Positions 8,214-15,995 of a DNA stretch of 64,000 nt are shown in pieces (positions within the stretch are counted from its first letter, which is position 1; each line of letters opens with the position of its first letter). Position numbers and translations under genes: made by a program. The DNA is from Streptomyces sp. SJL17-4. GTDB lineage: Bacteria > Actinomycetota > Actinomycetes > Streptomycetales > Streptomycetaceae. The notes below the pieces were generated by a model that was not told the DNA's origin, did not search any database, and saw only the letters and a program-made list of their open reading frames with translations. The DNA lies in the NCBI RefSeq assembly GCF_036826855.1, contig NZ_CP104578.1:6607501-6671500 (forward strand). Reading direction: 5' to 3'.

Positions 8214-9299
8214 ATGAGTGATCACGCGGTGCTGCACGTGAAGGGACGGGTGCTGGTCGGCCCCGAGGACGTCCGGGACGAGCTGTGGTGCGTCGACGGA
8301 CGGGTCACCTTCGACCGGCCCGCCGCCGAGGCCGTCACCGTCGAGGGCTGGGTGCTGCCCGGACTCGTCGACGCCCACTGCCACGTCGGCCTCGACCGGC
8401 ACGGCCCCGTCGACGAGGCGACCAGCGAGAAGCAGGCCCTCACCGACCGGGACGCGGGCACCCTGCTGATCCGGGACGCGGGCTCGCCCTCCGACACCCG
8501 CTGGATCGACGAGCGGGAGGACCTGCCGAAGATCATCCGCGCGGGGAGGCACATCGCCCGCACCCGCCGCTACATCCGCAACTACGCCCACGAGATCGAG
8601 CCCGCCGACCTCGTCGCGTACGTCGGCCGCGAGGCCCGGCGCGGCGACGGCTGGGTCAAGCTCGTCGGCGACTGGATCGACCGCGAGGCCGGTGACCTCA
8701 CCGCCTGCTGGCCGCGCGCCGAGGTCGAGGCGGCCATCGCCGAGGCCCACCGGCTCGGCGCCCGCGTCACCGCGCACTGCTTCGCGGAGGACTCGCTCCG
8801 CGACCTCGTCGAGGCCGGCATCGACTGCATCGAGCACGCCACGGGCCTCACCGAGGACACCATCCCGCTCTTCGCCGAGCGGGGCGTCGCGATCGTCCCG
8901 ACCCTGGTCAACATCGCGACCTTCCCGCACCTCGCCGACGGCGGCCAGGAGAAGTTCCCCCGCTGGTCGGCCCATATGCGGCGGCTGCACGAGCGCCGGT
9001 ACGACACCGTGCGCGCCGCCTTCGACGCGGGCATCCCGGTCTTCGTCGGCACCGACGCGGGCGGCTCCCTCGCCCACGGCCTGGTCGCCGAGGAGGTGGA
9101 GGAGCTGACGAAGGCCGGCATCCCGCCGATCGACGCGCTCGCGGCCACCGCCTGGGGAGCCAGGGCGTGGCTGGGGCGTCCCTCCCTGGAGGAGGGCGCC
9201 CCGGCCGACCTCGTCGTCTACGGCGAGGACCCGCGCGCGGACGTCCGCGTCCTCGCGGCACCGCGCCGGGTCGTCGTCAACGGCCGCGTGGTGGGGTAG
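8214..9299 (+). CDS. Metal-dependent amidohydrolase (imidazolonepropionase-like)
   Basis: 361-residue amidohydrolase-superfamily enzyme. The N-terminal metal motif H55-C-H57 (VDAHCHV) is clear, with further ligands suggested by VTAHCFAEDSL, CIEHATGL and the strand-8 aspartate in PVFVGTDAGGSLAHG. The C-terminus ends in the composite beta-sandwich typical of imidazolonepropionase and dihydropyrimidinase relatives (GAPADLVVYGEDP). These enzymes hydrolyse cyclic or linear amide bonds; the substrate cannot be predicted. The start is the ATG after GTGCAGAC; the open frame upstream runs antisense through the neighbouring aminotransferase and is not coding. Confidence 0.87.
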   Translation: MSDHAVLHVKGRVLVGPEDVRDELWCVDGRVTFDRPAAEAVTVEGWVLPGLVDAHCHVGLDRHGPVDEATSEKQALTDRDAGTLLIRDAGSPSDTRWIDEREDLPKIIRAGRHIARTRRYIRNYAHEIEPADLVAYVGREARRGDGWVKLVGDWIDREAGDLTACWPRAEVEAAIAEAHRLGARVTAHCFAEDSLRDLVEAGIDCIEHATGLTEDTIPLFAERGVAIVPTLVNIATFPHLADGGQEKFPRWSAHMRRLHERRYDTVRAAFDAGIPVFVGTDAGGSLAHGLVAEEVEELTKAGIPPIDALAATAWGARAWLGRPSLEEGAPADLVVYGEDPRADVRVLAAPRRVVVNGRVVG

Positions 9300-9301
9300 C
9301 C

Positions 9302-9332
9302 CCCGCCGCGCCGTCGGATGATCAGCGGCGGG
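9302..9332. terminator. Short hairpin across the amidohydrolase/GNAT gene ends
   Basis: 8-bp inverted repeat CCCGCCGC / GCGGCGGG overlapping the stop codon of the minus-strand acyltransferase. A weak candidate for a shared terminator in a 22-bp convergent gap. Confidence 0.4.
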
Positions 9333-9891
9333 TCAGGAACGCCAGTCGGGCCTTCTTCTCCGGGATGAAGACCTCGGGCAGGTCCACCTCGGGCAGCACG
9401 ACCTCCGGTCCCAGCTCGAACCCGGCCCGCACCATGCGGGCGATCGCCTTCTCGTTGGAGGCGTCCGGCTCCACGACCACACGGGTGTGGTCGTGGAGCA
9501 AGAAGGCGATGAGCACGGACAGGAGCGTGCCGGTGAAGCCCGGCCGCGGGGTCGAGTGCGGCGCGATGAGGAAGTGGGCGCCGATGTCCCCGGGCAGCAC
9601 CTCGTAGCACTCGCTGACGCGGTCGGCCTCGGGGTCGTACGTCTGGAGGAGGGCGACCGGCTCCTCGTCCAGGCTCACCAGGAAGCCGTGGTGGGTGGTG
9701 AGCGAGTCGAGGTGGGCGTAGATGTCCCGGACCTGCTCGACGGTGGTGCCGACCATGCCCCAGAAACGGGACCGCTCCTCGTTGACCCAGGCGTGCAGGA
9801 GCGTGGCGTCGCGCTCGGGCTCGACGGGCCGGACCGTGACGGTGCCGAAGCCGTCGATGCGCCGGACGTAGGCGGCGGTGGCGGTGGTCAT
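9322..9891 (-). CDS. Siderophore-type N-acyltransferase (GNAT, IucB/AlcB/MbtK-like)
   Basis: 189-residue GNAT of the subgroup that acylates hydroxylamines or amines in siderophore assembly (IucB, AlcB, MbtK). Seen: HAWVNEERSRFWGM near the N-terminus, AHFLIAPHSTPRPGFTGTLL (acyl-CoA-binding loop) and VVEPDASNEKAIARMVRAGF, an arrangement characteristic of this subgroup. Its ATG overlaps the stop of the penicillin-acylase-like gene by 4 bp (ATGA), so the two are translationally coupled, behind an iron box. Role in acyl-siderophore modification is inferred from family and context; no NRPS or NIS synthetase lies in the window. Confidence 0.85.
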   Translation of the reverse strand: MTTATAAYVRRIDGFGTVTVRPVEPERDATLLHAWVNEERSRFWGMVGTTVEQVRDIYAHLDSLTTHHGFLVSLDEEPVALLQTYDPEADRVSECYEVLPGDIGAHFLIAPHSTPRPGFTGTLLSVLIAFLLHDHTRVVVEPDASNEKAIARMVRAGFELGPEVVLPEVDLPEVFIPEKKARLAFLTRR

Positions 9892-12158
9892 CCCTGCTCC
9901 TTGGTGAGGTTCTGCCAGTCGGTGGTGACGGGGGCGAGTTCGCCCCTCAGCCACAGCGGAAGCTGGTCGCGGTGGTGCGGGTCGCCGGGCACGCCGGACG
10001 CGCCGAACGGCACGATCCAGCCGCTCCGTTCGCGGTCGGCGAGGTCCCAGACGTACCGGGCGGCGGAGGCCCGGGCGCTGCGGTCGGTCCAGCCGGGCAC
10101 GCTGGACGTGGAGAGCACGCAGTCGTGGTCCCCGCCGAGCCCCGGCCACTGCGCGTCGTCGGGGTCGGGCAGCGCCTGCCAGGGCGCGAGCCGGTGCGTC
10201 ACGCCCCAGGCGGCCGGCGGCTCACCGGCGGCGACCTCGTCGAGCGCCTCGCGCACGATCCGGTCGACGTCCCCGGCGGGCACGGGCCCGGCCACGAGCA
10301 GGGTCTCCAGGGCGTAGGCGACGCGCGGCCCGAGGGCCAGCCAGGGCCGGAACACCTCGGGGTACGGGGCGGGTTCACGCAGCGAGGCGAAGGCCTCGTG
10401 GGCGGCGAGCCGGCGGACGACGGCCCCGCGCACGGCGGCGTAGAGACCGGCGTCGGTGCTCTCCGCGTCCATCCGCCGGTCCCAGGCGAGCAGCCGGTCG
10501 TGTACGGCGGAGGCGGCGGGGGAGAGACCGGCAGGGGAGGGGCCGGCAAGGGCCTGCCCGCCCTCGCTCCCGCCCTCGCTCCCGCCCACCCGCGCGACGG
10601 CCGCCAGGAGGCGGGCCGCCGAGCGGTTGTCGGTGTCCCGGTGGACGGCGGTGATGCTCTCCGGGGTCCAGTCCGCCGAGGCGCCGAGGAGCGCGTCGAT
10701 CCGGTCCGCCCGGTGCGGTGCTGCGAACTCGATGCCCAGCGGCGCGGCGAGGCCACGGGCGTTGGCCATCACGGCGTGGCCGTCCACCTCGGCGCGGGGC
10801 AGCGGCGCCGGAGCGGCCTCCCACGCGTGCGCCGGGTCCCAGGCGGGCACGATGCGCAGCGAGTTGGCCCGGTGGCGTACGGGCACCCGGCCGGCGACCC
10901 GGTGCAGCAGTCCGCCCTCGGTGTCGGCGGCCAGGACGACGTTGACCGGCTCGACCCAGCCGTCGAGGGCCGCGTCCACGTCGGCGACGGTCCGGGCACG
11001 CAGCAGCGCGGGCAGCACCTCGAACCCGAGCAGACCGGTGACGCGCGGCGGGTACCGCAGAGCGACGCCCTCCCAGCCCGAGGCCGGGTCCTGCGCGGCA
11101 GCGTCCCGCGGGCCCCGGTCCTGCGAGGTCCGGACCTGCGCGGCCCCGTCCCGCGAGGCGTCCTCCGGTGCACCGCGCTCCGCGGCCGGGTCATCCGACG
11201 TACCGTCCTCGGGTTCGTCGTCCACCCCGATGATCACCGGGCCCCGCTCGGTCTCGATCACCTCGACCACGACCGGCTCCCCGCCCGCGACCTCGATCGT
11301 CTCGGTGTGCCTCGTCGCCGGGCGCCAGCCTTCGGGGCCGTACGCCTCCACCCCGCCGTCCGGGAGCCGCCGCAGCCGCTCCCGGTAGAGGTCCTGGTAG
11401 TCCGACATCGCGTTGGTGATCGCCCAGGCCACCGGTCCGGTGTGGCCGAAGTGGGCGAGTCCGGGGATGCCGGGCACGGCGATGCCCACCACGTCGTACG
11501 CGGGGCAGGCGAGCCGGATCTGCTGGTAGACGCCGGGCGCCTCGATGAAGCGGTGCGGGTCGCCGGCCACCAGGGCCGCCCCGCTCGCGGTCCGTCCGCC
11601 CGCGACCAGCCAGCCGTTGGAGCCCGAGGTCCCCGGCCCGTCGGTCGCGAAGAGCTCCGTCCACTCCTCGCCGAGCCGCCGGGCGACCTCCTCGCGCCAC
11701 AGCTTGGTGGGGAAGCCGGCGAACAGGATGTGGGTCGTCAGCCAGACGGCGAGCGGGGTCCACGGCTCCCACCGGCCCGGCGCGAGGCCGGTCTCGGTGA
11801 ACTCGGGCGCCCGCCCGGCCCCTTCCGCCAGCCCGTCGTTGACGCCGTCCACGTACGCGCGTACCCACGCCGCCGTCCGCGCGTCGTCGCGCTCCAGCCG
11901 CTCGAAGCAGCGGCGGGCGGTGTCGGCGAGCCGGGCGCGCCGGGCGAAGGTGTCCCAGCCGAGCTCGGCGGCGCCGAGGAAGGCGGCTGTGGTGCCCTGG
12001 GCGCGGTGCCGCTCGACCTCCAGCTGCCAGGCCCGGTCGCGGGCGGTGACCCGGCCCTGCGCGAAGGCGAGTTCGTCCTGGTCCGCGGCGCGCAGATGGG
12101 GGACGCCCCACGCGTCCCGGTAGACCTCGATGCTCACGGAGACCCCGATCCCGTCCAT
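9888..12158 (-). CDS. Penicillin-acylase family Ntn-hydrolase, apparently cytosolic, in iron-regulated operon
   Basis: 756-residue Ntn-hydrolase precursor of the penicillin/AHL acylase family. The autoprocessing site and nucleophile are visible as G179-S180-N181-G182-W183 (TSGSNGWLVAGG). Residues 1-179 would become the alpha chain and spacer, the rest the beta chain. Other family landmarks are DPHRFIEAPGVYQQ and ITNAMSDYQDLYRER. Unlike penicillin acylases and PvdQ, no signal peptide is seen: the protein starts MDGIGVSVSIEVYRDAWGVP with a normal alpha-chain sequence. Residues ~313-361 are an unusual Asp/Arg/Ala/Gln-rich insertion. The DmdR-type iron box 17 nt upstream and the coupled acyltransferase suggest acylation or deacylation of a siderophore; that is inference. 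Confidence 0.87.
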   Translation of the reverse strand: MDGIGVSVSIEVYRDAWGVPHLRAADQDELAFAQGRVTARDRAWQLEVERHRAQGTTAAFLGAAELGWDTFARRARLADTARRCFERLERDDARTAAWVRAYVDGVNDGLAEGAGRAPEFTETGLAPGRWEPWTPLAVWLTTHILFAGFPTKLWREEVARRLGEEWTELFATDGPGTSGSNGWLVAGGRTASGAALVAGDPHRFIEAPGVYQQIRLACPAYDVVGIAVPGIPGLAHFGHTGPVAWAITNAMSDYQDLYRERLRRLPDGGVEAYGPEGWRPATRHTETIEVAGGEPVVVEVIETERGPVIIGVDDEPEDGTSDDPAAERGAPEDASRDGAAQVRTSQDRGPRDAAAQDPASGWEGVALRYPPRVTGLLGFEVLPALLRARTVADVDAALDGWVEPVNVVLAADTEGGLLHRVAGRVPVRHRANSLRIVPAWDPAHAWEAAPAPLPRAEVDGHAVMANARGLAAPLGIEFAAPHRADRIDALLGASADWTPESITAVHRDTDNRSAARLLAAVARVGGSEGGSEGGQALAGPSPAGLSPAASAVHDRLLAWDRRMDAESTDAGLYAAVRGAVVRRLAAHEAFASLREPAPYPEVFRPWLALGPRVAYALETLLVAGPVPAGDVDRIVREALDEVAAGEPPAAWGVTHRLAPWQALPDPDDAQWPGLGGDHDCVLSTSSVPGWTDRSARASAARYVWDLADRERSGWIVPFGASGVPGDPHHRDQLPLWLRGELAPVTTDWQNLTKEQG

Positions 12159-12174
12159 GTCGTCTGCGATTTTC

Positions 12175-12193
12175 TTAGGTTAGGCTGACCTAA
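12175..12193. promoter_or_regulatory. DtxR/DmdR-type iron box between divergent iron genes
   Basis: The 19-mer TTAGGTTAGGCTGACCTAA matches the DtxR/IdeR/DmdR operator consensus (TTAGGTTAGSCTAACCTAA) at 18 of 19 positions. It sits 17 nt before the acylase start and 34 nt before the siderophore-interacting-protein start, so one Fe2+-repressor site could silence both transcripts when iron is plentiful. Confidence 0.93.
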
Positions 12194-12227
12194 ATTAATC
12201 TACAGGAGTTCAGGGGAGGGGATTGCG

Positions 12228-12947
12228 GTGGGTCACGGTTGGCAGGGTGCCGTTCTCAAGCTGATGCGGGGCAAGGACTTCACGTTCACCGTGACGGGGG
12301 CCGAGCAGGTCACCGAGGACTACCGCAGGGTGCACTTCACGGACGGCGGACTGCTCGCCGCCGCCGGGGTCCACCCCACGATGTGGGTCCGGATCTGGTT
12401 CGAGAACGCGGGCAAGCCGCACCAGCGCGCGTACACCCTGGTCGACCCCGACCAGGAGGGCGGCACCTTCAGTCTGGAGTTCGCCCTCCACGACGGCGTC
12501 GCCAGCCGCTGGGCCCGCACCTGCGCCCCGGGCGACACCGTCGAGGCGACCCTCCAGGGGACCGGCTTCGACGCCCCGGAGCCGCGCCCCGGACGGCTCC
12601 TCGTGGTCGGCGATCCGGCCTCGCTGCCCGCCGTCAACTCCCTGCTCGACGCGCTCCCGGGAGTCCCCGCCACCGTCTGGTTCGAGACCCAGCACGCCTC
12701 CGACGAGGAGCTCCCGGTCCGGCTCGACCCCGAGCACCACGAACTGCGCCGGGTGCCGCGCCGGAACGACGGGGCCGACCTCGTCGCCCGCGTGAAGGCC
12801 GAGCTCCCCGGACTCGCGGACTCCGACCCGTACGTCTGGATCGCCTGCGACACCGCGACCACCCGGACCCTCGCCACGTACGCGCGCAAGGAACTCGCCC
12901 TCCCCAAGGAGCGCGTCCACGCGCTCGGGTACTGGCGCGCGAGCTGA
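12228..12947 (+). CDS. Siderophore-interacting protein (ViuB/SIP-type flavin reductase)
   Basis: 239-residue FAD-dependent ferric-siderophore reductase of the SIP/ViuB family. Seen: the FAD-binding R-x-Y-T motif in HQRAYTLVDPDQEGGTF, a G-D-P loop in LLVVGDPASLPAVNSLL, and the C-terminal NAD(P)H-side segment WIACDTATTRTLATYARK. It would release iron in the cytosol by reducing Fe3+ in imported siderophores. GTG start; a GGGGAGGGG purine stretch lies upstream with suitable spacing. Divergent from the acylase-acyltransferase operon across the iron box, so repression by iron is very likely. Confidence 0.92.
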   Translation: MGHGWQGAVLKLMRGKDFTFTVTGAEQVTEDYRRVHFTDGGLLAAAGVHPTMWVRIWFENAGKPHQRAYTLVDPDQEGGTFSLEFALHDGVASRWARTCAPGDTVEATLQGTGFDAPEPRPGRLLVVGDPASLPAVNSLLDALPGVPATVWFETQHASDEELPVRLDPEHHELRRVPRRNDGADLVARVKAELPGLADSDPYVWIACDTATTRTLATYARKELALPKERVHALGYWRAS

Positions 12948-13268
12948 CCGTCCTCTCCTGATGCGCCGGGTTGACGATCCGTTACCCCGGCGCTCGGCGG
13001 CTCGTTCACACCTTTCCCATGGGACCCGCTGTGACGCCCTGTGTGTCCACGCGTGCGAAAGACGCGGGACACCCGGGAACGGTTGTGTCGAAAAAAATCG
13101 AATATGAACACGGAAACCCCCCTTTGGAGTGAACTCACGTCAGGCGACTGTCGGTTCACTCTCCGTGCGTAAAGATTCCGGTGTCTCAAGTCGCCGAGGC
13201 CGCGCCGACCCACCGTCCCCGTGGTGAGCGGCCGGCGACGCCATGTCTCTTGTGGGGGTTCCACCACC
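12948..13268. other. Gene-free stretch: terminator, AT-rich patch and structured 5' leader
   Basis: No credible gene. A hairpin at 13043-13072 (GTGTCC-A-CGCG / CGCGGGACAC, one bulged A) is a candidate terminator for the upstream reductase. An AT-rich patch around 13089-13110 is the likeliest promoter core for the downstream gene. An 8-bp inverted repeat GAGTGAAC (13127-13134) / GTTCACTC (13154-13161) follows, and then the leader hairpin annotated separately. Confidence 0.5.
13190..13239 (+). promoter_or_regulatory. Long stem-loop in the 5' leader of the LAETG-protein gene
   Basis: GTCGCC and GGCCGC on the left pair with GCGGCC and GGCGAC on the right (12 bp, one 2-nt bulge). An inner CCAC/GTGG hairpin lies within the loop, and the element ends 30 nt before the start codon. 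It does not match any riboswitch consensus I know; a cis-acting leader or mRNA-stability element is possible. Confidence 0.5.
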
Positions 13269-14279
13269 TTGAACAGCAACACCTTCCGCATGCCCGTACG
13301 CCGTACCGCCGCCGCCGCGACCGTCGCCGCCCTGACCGTCGGCCCCGTGCTCCTCGCGGCCCCGGCGGCACAGGCGACGGGCGGCGAAGGGCGCGCCACC
13401 GCCGTCGTCCTGCGGACCGGCCTCGACGTCTCCCTCCTCGACAAGACGGTCGACGTGCCGCTGCGGGTCTCCCTCAACGAGGTCGAGGCGCCGGAGACCG
13501 AGAACAAGACGGCGCTCTCCGTGAAGGTGCAGGGGGCCGAGGAGGGCAAGCCGATCGACATCCTCGCCGCCGACGTCGCCACGTCGAAGGCCACCGTGGA
13601 CGAGGAGAAGGCCGAGGGGTACGTGAACCTCGTCAAGGCCCGGGTCCACGTCCCCGGAATCCCGCTGCTCTCCCTCATCGAGGTCGAGAAGGTGACCTCC
13701 AAGGCGCTGTGCGAGGTGGGGAAGAAGCCGGTCGCCGAGTCCAACGTCCTCGGTCACGTCACCGTCTTCGGCAAGAAGACCACCCTCTCCACCGGCGGCC
13801 GGACCCAGGTCGCCGTGCCCGGTGTCGGACAGGTGACCCTCGACCTGTCCCGTACGTCCACGACCTCCCGGACGGCGGCGGCGACCGCCCTGGAACTCAA
13901 GGTGGAGGTCAACCCGCTGAACCTCGGCGTCGCCGAGGTCGACGGCACCGTGACGCTCGCCGAGGCCACCTGCGAGACGCCCGAAGGCACGGCCCCGACG
14001 GAGCCGCCCACGGAGCAGCCGACCGGGAAGCCGACCGAGCAGCCCACCCAGGAGCCCAGCGAGCGGCCCTCGGAGCAGCCCACGCAGCAGCCCTCGGCCG
14101 AGCCGAGCGACGCCGGTGGCATCAAGACGAACAACGGCGGCACCACTCCCACCCAGAACCTCGCCGAGACCGGCGGCAGCTCCACCACTCCGTACATCGC
14201 GGGCGGGGCGCTCGCTCTCCTCGTGGCAGGCGGCGGCGCACTCGCGCTGACCCGCTCGCGCGCCCGCTCCCGAGGCTGA
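13269..14279 (+). CDS. SCO1860-family LAETG-anchored secreted protein
   Basis: 336-residue sortase substrate. It has an Ala-rich signal peptide (cleavage near AAQA-TGGEG), a beta-rich N-terminal domain with two Cys (KALCEVGKK, EATCETPE), a Pro/Thr/Glu-rich stalk of EQPT-type repeats, then the Streptomyces class E sortase signal LAETG, a hydrophobic helix and an Arg-rich tail. The sorting signal means it is cleaved between Thr and Gly and attached to peptidoglycan. TTG is chosen as start because a GGGGG stretch sits ~10 nt upstream; the internal ATG at 13290 would still leave a signal peptide. The name follows a family I recall from Streptomyces annotation; the function is unknown. Confidence 0.85.
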   Translation: MNSNTFRMPVRRTAAAATVAALTVGPVLLAAPAAQATGGEGRATAVVLRTGLDVSLLDKTVDVPLRVSLNEVEAPETENKTALSVKVQGAEEGKPIDILAADVATSKATVDEEKAEGYVNLVKARVHVPGIPLLSLIEVEKVTSKALCEVGKKPVAESNVLGHVTVFGKKTTLSTGGRTQVAVPGVGQVTLDLSRTSTTSRTAAATALELKVEVNPLNLGVAEVDGTVTLAEATCETPEGTAPTEPPTEQPTGKPTEQPTQEPSERPSEQPTQQPSAEPSDAGGIKTNNGGTTPTQNLAETGGSSTTPYIAGGALALLVAGGGALALTRSRARSRG

Positions 14280-14318
14280 CGGCCCGAGGGGGACGCGCAG
14301 GGGGGCGCCTGGGGGCGA

Positions 14319-14401
14319 CCGAGGCTCTGGGGGGAGCCTCGGGAGGGAAGCAGGGGTCCGGGGAGGGCGACGGTGACGACGTCGCCCTCCCCGGACCCCT
14401 G
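14319..14401. terminator. Two hairpins, one with a perfect 21-bp stem, between convergent genes
   Basis: First an 8-bp hairpin CCGAGGCT / AGCCTCGG (14319-14342), then a perfect 21-bp inverted repeat with a 9-nt loop (14351-14371 with 14381-14401, core GGGTCCGGGGAGGGCGAC). It separates the convergent LAETG-protein and cobC genes and is well suited to bidirectional termination. Confidence 0.85.
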
Positions 14402-14417
14402 TCCGTTCCCGCCCGGC

Positions 14418-15476
14418 TCAGCCGCCCATCAGCAGGGCCTGGTCGAGGGCCTGGAGGAAGCGGTTCGTCGTGACGCGGTCCCGGACCGCGATCCGCAGCC
14501 AGTTCCGGTCGAGCCCCGGGAAGGTGTCGCCCCGGCGGGCCGCGAAGCCCAGCGACCGCAGCCGCTCCCGGATCGCGTCCGCCCCGTCGATCCGCAGCAG
14601 CACGAACGGGCCCTCCGACCCCTCCACCGTCCGCACCTCGTCGAACTCCGCGAGCCCGGCGAGCAGATGGGCCCGCTCGACCCCGATCCGGTGCGCCGCG
14701 TGCTCGGCCTCCGCGAGCGCCGCCCGCGACATGCACGCCTCCGCCGCCACCAGGGCCGGCGTCGACACCGGCCACAGCGGCTGCGTCCGCTCCAGGGCCG
14801 CGATCGTCGCCGGCTCGGCCAGCACGTACCCGATCCGCAGCCCGGCGAGCCCCCACGTCTTGGTGAGGCTGCGCAGCACCACGAGCCCCGGCACATCGGT
14901 CCGCCCGGCCAGTGACTCGCGCTCGCCCGGCACCGCGTCCAGGAACGCCTCGTCGACCACCAGCGTCCGCCACGGTCTCGCGAGCGCCGCGATCGAGGCG
15001 GCGGGGTGCAGCACGGACGTGGGGTTCGTGGGGTTCCCGATCACCACCAGGTCCGCGTCCTCGGGGACCGCCGCCGGATCCAGCCGGAAGCCGTCCTCCT
15101 CGCGCAGCAGCACCCGGCCCACCTCGTGGCCGACATCGCGCAGCGCCGCCTCCGGCTCGGTGAACTGCGGATGCACGACGACGGGCCGCCGCACCGGAAG
15201 CGCCCGCGCGAGCAGCACGAAGGCCTCCGCCGCGCCTGCCGTGAGCAGGACCCGGTTCGAGGGCAGATCGTGCCGCTCGGCCACGGCCGCCCGCGCGGCC
15301 CGGCCGTCGGGATAGGCGGCGAGTCCGGTCAGGGAGTCGGCGATCCGCTCCCGCAGCCAGTCCGGTGGGGTGTTCGTCCGGACGTTGACCGCCAGATCGA
15401 TGAGTTTCTCGTCCCGTACCTCGGCGTCACCGTGGTGGCGCAGGTCGTGGGCGTCGGTATGCAGATGCATGTCCAT
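14418..15476 (-). CDS. cobC: CobC: L-threonine-O-3-phosphate decarboxylase-like PLP enzyme of cobalamin synthesis
   Basis: 352-residue class I/II aminotransferase-fold protein of the Rv2231c/CobC type, expected to provide (R)-1-amino-2-propanol phosphate for the nucleotide loop of cobalamin. Seen: the N-terminal substrate loop LAVNVRTNTPPDWL, VVIGNPTNPTSVLHP (cofactor Asn), LVVDEAFLDAVPGE (Asp) and the PLP lysine in LRSLTKTWGLAGLRIG. The ATG used here starts MDMHLHTDAHDLRHHG, the usual family N-terminus. However, no Shine-Dalgarno sequence precedes it and the frame stays open upstream into a CobE-like domain, so the real product may be a CobE-CobC fusion starting near 15974. Confidence 0.87.
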   Translation of the reverse strand: MDMHLHTDAHDLRHHGDAEVRDEKLIDLAVNVRTNTPPDWLRERIADSLTGLAAYPDGRAARAAVAERHDLPSNRVLLTAGAAEAFVLLARALPVRRPVVVHPQFTEPEAALRDVGHEVGRVLLREEDGFRLDPAAVPEDADLVVIGNPTNPTSVLHPAASIAALARPWRTLVVDEAFLDAVPGERESLAGRTDVPGLVVLRSLTKTWGLAGLRIGYVLAEPATIAALERTQPLWPVSTPALVAAEACMSRAALAEAEHAAHRIGVERAHLLAGLAEFDEVRTVEGSEGPFVLLRIDGADAIRERLRSLGFAARRGDTFPGLDRNWLRIAVRDRVTTNRFLQALDQALLMGG

Positions 15477-15974
15477 GGCCGCCGTCGTGTGGGGGGTGGG
15501 GATGGTGGGGGGTGAGCCAGGCTCGCCAGCGATGTACCCGTGAGTTCGGGGCAACAACCGTACGCCTGGGGCGTCTTCGTTCGGACGAACCGGGACGGAA
15601 GCGGCGAGAGCGCACGTTACGCGCCGGGATTTCCGCTTCGGTACGAGCAGCACGACCGAGCTGCCCCCGCCCGCCGCGAGCAGCGCCGCAGCCTCCGCCA
15701 CCGACGCCGTGCCCGTCGCGGCCAGCGGCAGCTCCGACGGATGCGGTACGGGCACGGCCGCGAGCTCCTCCGCCGTGAACGCCCGCAGCGGGACGCCGAG
15801 CGCCTCCGCCGCCCCCGTGACGCCCGGCTCCGCCGCCCGCGCGTCGAGCGTGGCGAGCGTACGGACGGCCGCACGCGTCAGCCCCGCCTCCCGCAGAACC
15901 GACTCGACCAGGGCGAGGACCTCGTCCACAGGGACGCCGGCCCGGGCGCCGACACCGAGGTGCGCGGACGCCAC
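15477..15974 (-). CDS. CobE/CbiG C-terminal-like domain, in frame with cobC (probable N-terminal part of a fusion)
   Basis: 166 codons open and in frame with cobC, with no stop between. Residues ~1-115 (from GTG, VASAHLGVGARAGVPVDEV) look like the CobE / CbiG C-terminal domain: a G-x-G-x-R-x-G start, LATLDARAAEPGVTGAAEAL, FTAEELAAVPVPHPSE and the terminal LLVPKRKSRRVTCALA. The family takes part in opening the corrin ring lactone or extruding the C2 unit. About 45 Pro/Arg-rich residues then link it to the CobC ATG. Either one 518-residue bifunctional protein is made, or the CobE part ends in this linker and cobC starts internally; lack of a ribosome-binding site at the CobC ATG favours fusion. 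Listed separately so each half can be judged. Confidence 0.65.
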
Positions 15975-15995
15975 CCCATCCGATACCAAAGGCCC

